NCBI RefSeq assembly: GCF_038452265.1
Contig: NZ_CP151842.1
Location: 2,604,001 to 2,668,000 of the forward strand
DNA: 64,000 nucleotides
Origin: Vibrio diazotrophicus
Lineage (GTDB): Bacteria; Pseudomonadota; Gammaproteobacteria; Enterobacterales; Vibrionaceae
Direction of reading: 5' to 3'
Both the position numbers and the translations under genes were made by a program. Positions 63,156 through 64,000 of this stretch are shown here, piece by piece (positions within the stretch are counted from its first letter, which is position 1; the number at the start of each line of letters is the position of its first letter). The notes under the pieces are model-generated. The model searched no databases. It worked only from the letters and a program-made list of their open reading frames with translations, and was not told the DNA's origin.

Positions 63156-64000
63156 GTGATCAAATCTTTTGCTGACTTAGAACTGGATCCAAACCTCATT
63201 GAGGCTATTGAAGAGATGGGTTTCGAACGCCCTACTCAAGTTCAAGCTGAAGCAATTCCTCAAGCCCTCGACGGAAAAGATGTGTTTGCATCAGCCCCAA
63301 CAGGGACAGGCAAAACAGCTGCGTTTGTTATTCCAGCGCTGCAATACCTACAAGATTTCCCTCGTAAGAAAGCTGGCCCAGCTCGCGTTCTCATTCTGAC
63401 GCCGACTCGTGAACTGGCACTGCAAATCACTGAGCAAGCGAAAGCTCTAGCGAAATACACTCGCATGAATATCTTCAGTATTACTGGTGGTGTTCAGTAC
63501 CAAGAGCACGCTGACGTTTTAGCAACTACTCAAGATATCGTGGTTGCAACACCAGGCCGTTTATTGGAATACATTGACGCAGAACGTTTTGACTGTCGTG
63601 CAATTGAGTGGCTGATTCTTGATGAAGCAGACCGTATGCTTGATATGGGCTTTGGCCCTGTTGTTGATCGCCTATCGGCAGAATGTCGCTGGCGTAAACA
63701 GACCCTTTTGTTTTCAGCAACACTGGAAGGCAAAGGTGTTGATGGGTTCACCGCTGATCTGCTAAATGAACCTGCGATTGTCAATGCCGAGCCACCACGT
63801 CGTGAACGTAAGAAAATCACTCAGTGGTATCACCGTGCCGACGACATGACACACAAGCTTGATCTGCTGAAAAACATCTTAACTGAGCAGTCAGAACGCG
63901 CGATCGTATTCTTAAAAACTCGTGAACGCCTAGCAGAACTTCGTACAGAATTAGAACGTGCGCAGATCCCATGTGTATGGATCCAAGGTGAAATGCCACA
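63156..64000 (+). CDS. srmB: SrmB, DEAD-box RNA helicase (C terminus outside the window)
   Basis: The visible 281 codons start with GTG at 63156, behind a GCGGAG ribosome binding site. They include the Q motif (ERPTQVQAEAIP), Walker A (APTGTGKTAAF), motif Ib (TPGRLLEYI), DEAD (LDEADRMLDMGFG), SAT (FSATLEGKG), and the start of the second RecA-like domain (AIVFLKTRERL). SrmB assists 50S ribosome assembly in E. coli. The reading frame is open to the window end. Confidence 0.94.
   Translation, partial: MIKSFADLELDPNLIEAIEEMGFERPTQVQAEAIPQALDGKDVFASAPTGTGKTAAFVIPALQYLQDFPRKKAGPARVLILTPTRELALQITEQAKALAKYTRMNIFSITGGVQYQEHADVLATTQDIVVATPGRLLEYIDAERFDCRAIEWLILDEADRMLDMGFGPVVDRLSAECRWRKQTLLFSATLEGKGVDGFTADLLNEPAIVNAEPPRRERKKITQWYHRADDMTHKLDLLKNILTEQSERAIVFLKTRERLAELRTELERAQIPCVWIQGEMP

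Noticed and set aside
1..64000. CRISPR arrays, prophage, transposases, rRNA or tRNA genes
   Set aside because: No regular repeat-spacer arrays, no transposase, integrase or phage structural motifs, and no tRNA-like T-arm sequences were seen.

Overview
The window is a stretch of core chromosome from a Gammaproteobacterium of the genus Vibrio or a very close relative. The evidence is a complete six-gene Na+-translocating NADH:quinone reductase operon with nqrM and apbE, an OmpK/Tsx-like porin, a VpsR-type regulator beside lysS and prfB, a DUF2850 protein, MutH and RecBCD, an ERIC element, and moderate, rather AT-rich base composition. I see no rRNA, tRNA, CRISPR array, prophage, integron array or insertion sequence. 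Species cannot be fixed from the sequence alone.

Layout. 1-5100: a small unknown gene, a candidate CRP-controlled small RNA, pepD, and a rimB-rimK-M14 deacylase operon. 5100-11700: an NSS sodium symporter, two diguanylate cyclases that both lack the inhibitory I-site, yggN, and dinB with a LexA box. 11700-19000: nqrABCDEF-apbE-nqrM. 19400-23700: bolA facing rlmG, then yajG, a periplasmic cyclophilin and ampG. 23700-29400: a drug/H+ antiporter, ompK, panE-yajL-csdA. 29400-34200: a hairpin-rich gap, csdE, tcdA, mltA, a DUF2850 protein, and argA with a possible ARG box. 34200-44430: a structured gap with a small ORF, then recD, recB, recC. 44600-47400: a LysR regulator, yebG with a LexA box, dapD, an ERIC element. 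47400-52700: the rppH-ptsP-tauE-lgt-thyA operon, read leftward. 52700-54000: a DnaA-box-rich rppH-mutH gap at the position of E. coli DARS2, then mutH. 54270-64000: a Tas-like aldo-keto reductase, a DUF1127 protein, a 41-residue gene found by eye, vpsR, lysS, prfB with its programmed frameshift, brnQ, trmN6, and srmB cut by the window end.

How the genes work together. The respiratory block supplies NQR subunits, the FMN transferase (ApbE) that flavinylates NqrB and NqrC, and NqrM, which is needed for iron insertion. CsdA, CsdE and TcdA form a sulfur-transfer and ct6A37 tRNA set. RimK with RimB suggests a reversible S6 glutamylation cycle. DinB and YebG each have a consensus LexA site, so the window holds two SOS members, while RecBCD and MutH supply break repair and mismatch repair. 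The two diguanylate cyclases and the c-di-GMP-responsive VpsR point to biofilm control.

No clearly new multigene system is visible. The most interesting items are non-coding or very small: the minus-strand RNA candidate at about 300-549, the DARS2-like DnaA-box region at 52839-53216, the 41-residue gene at 55752-55877, and the structured gaps at 29488-29656 and 34329-34531.
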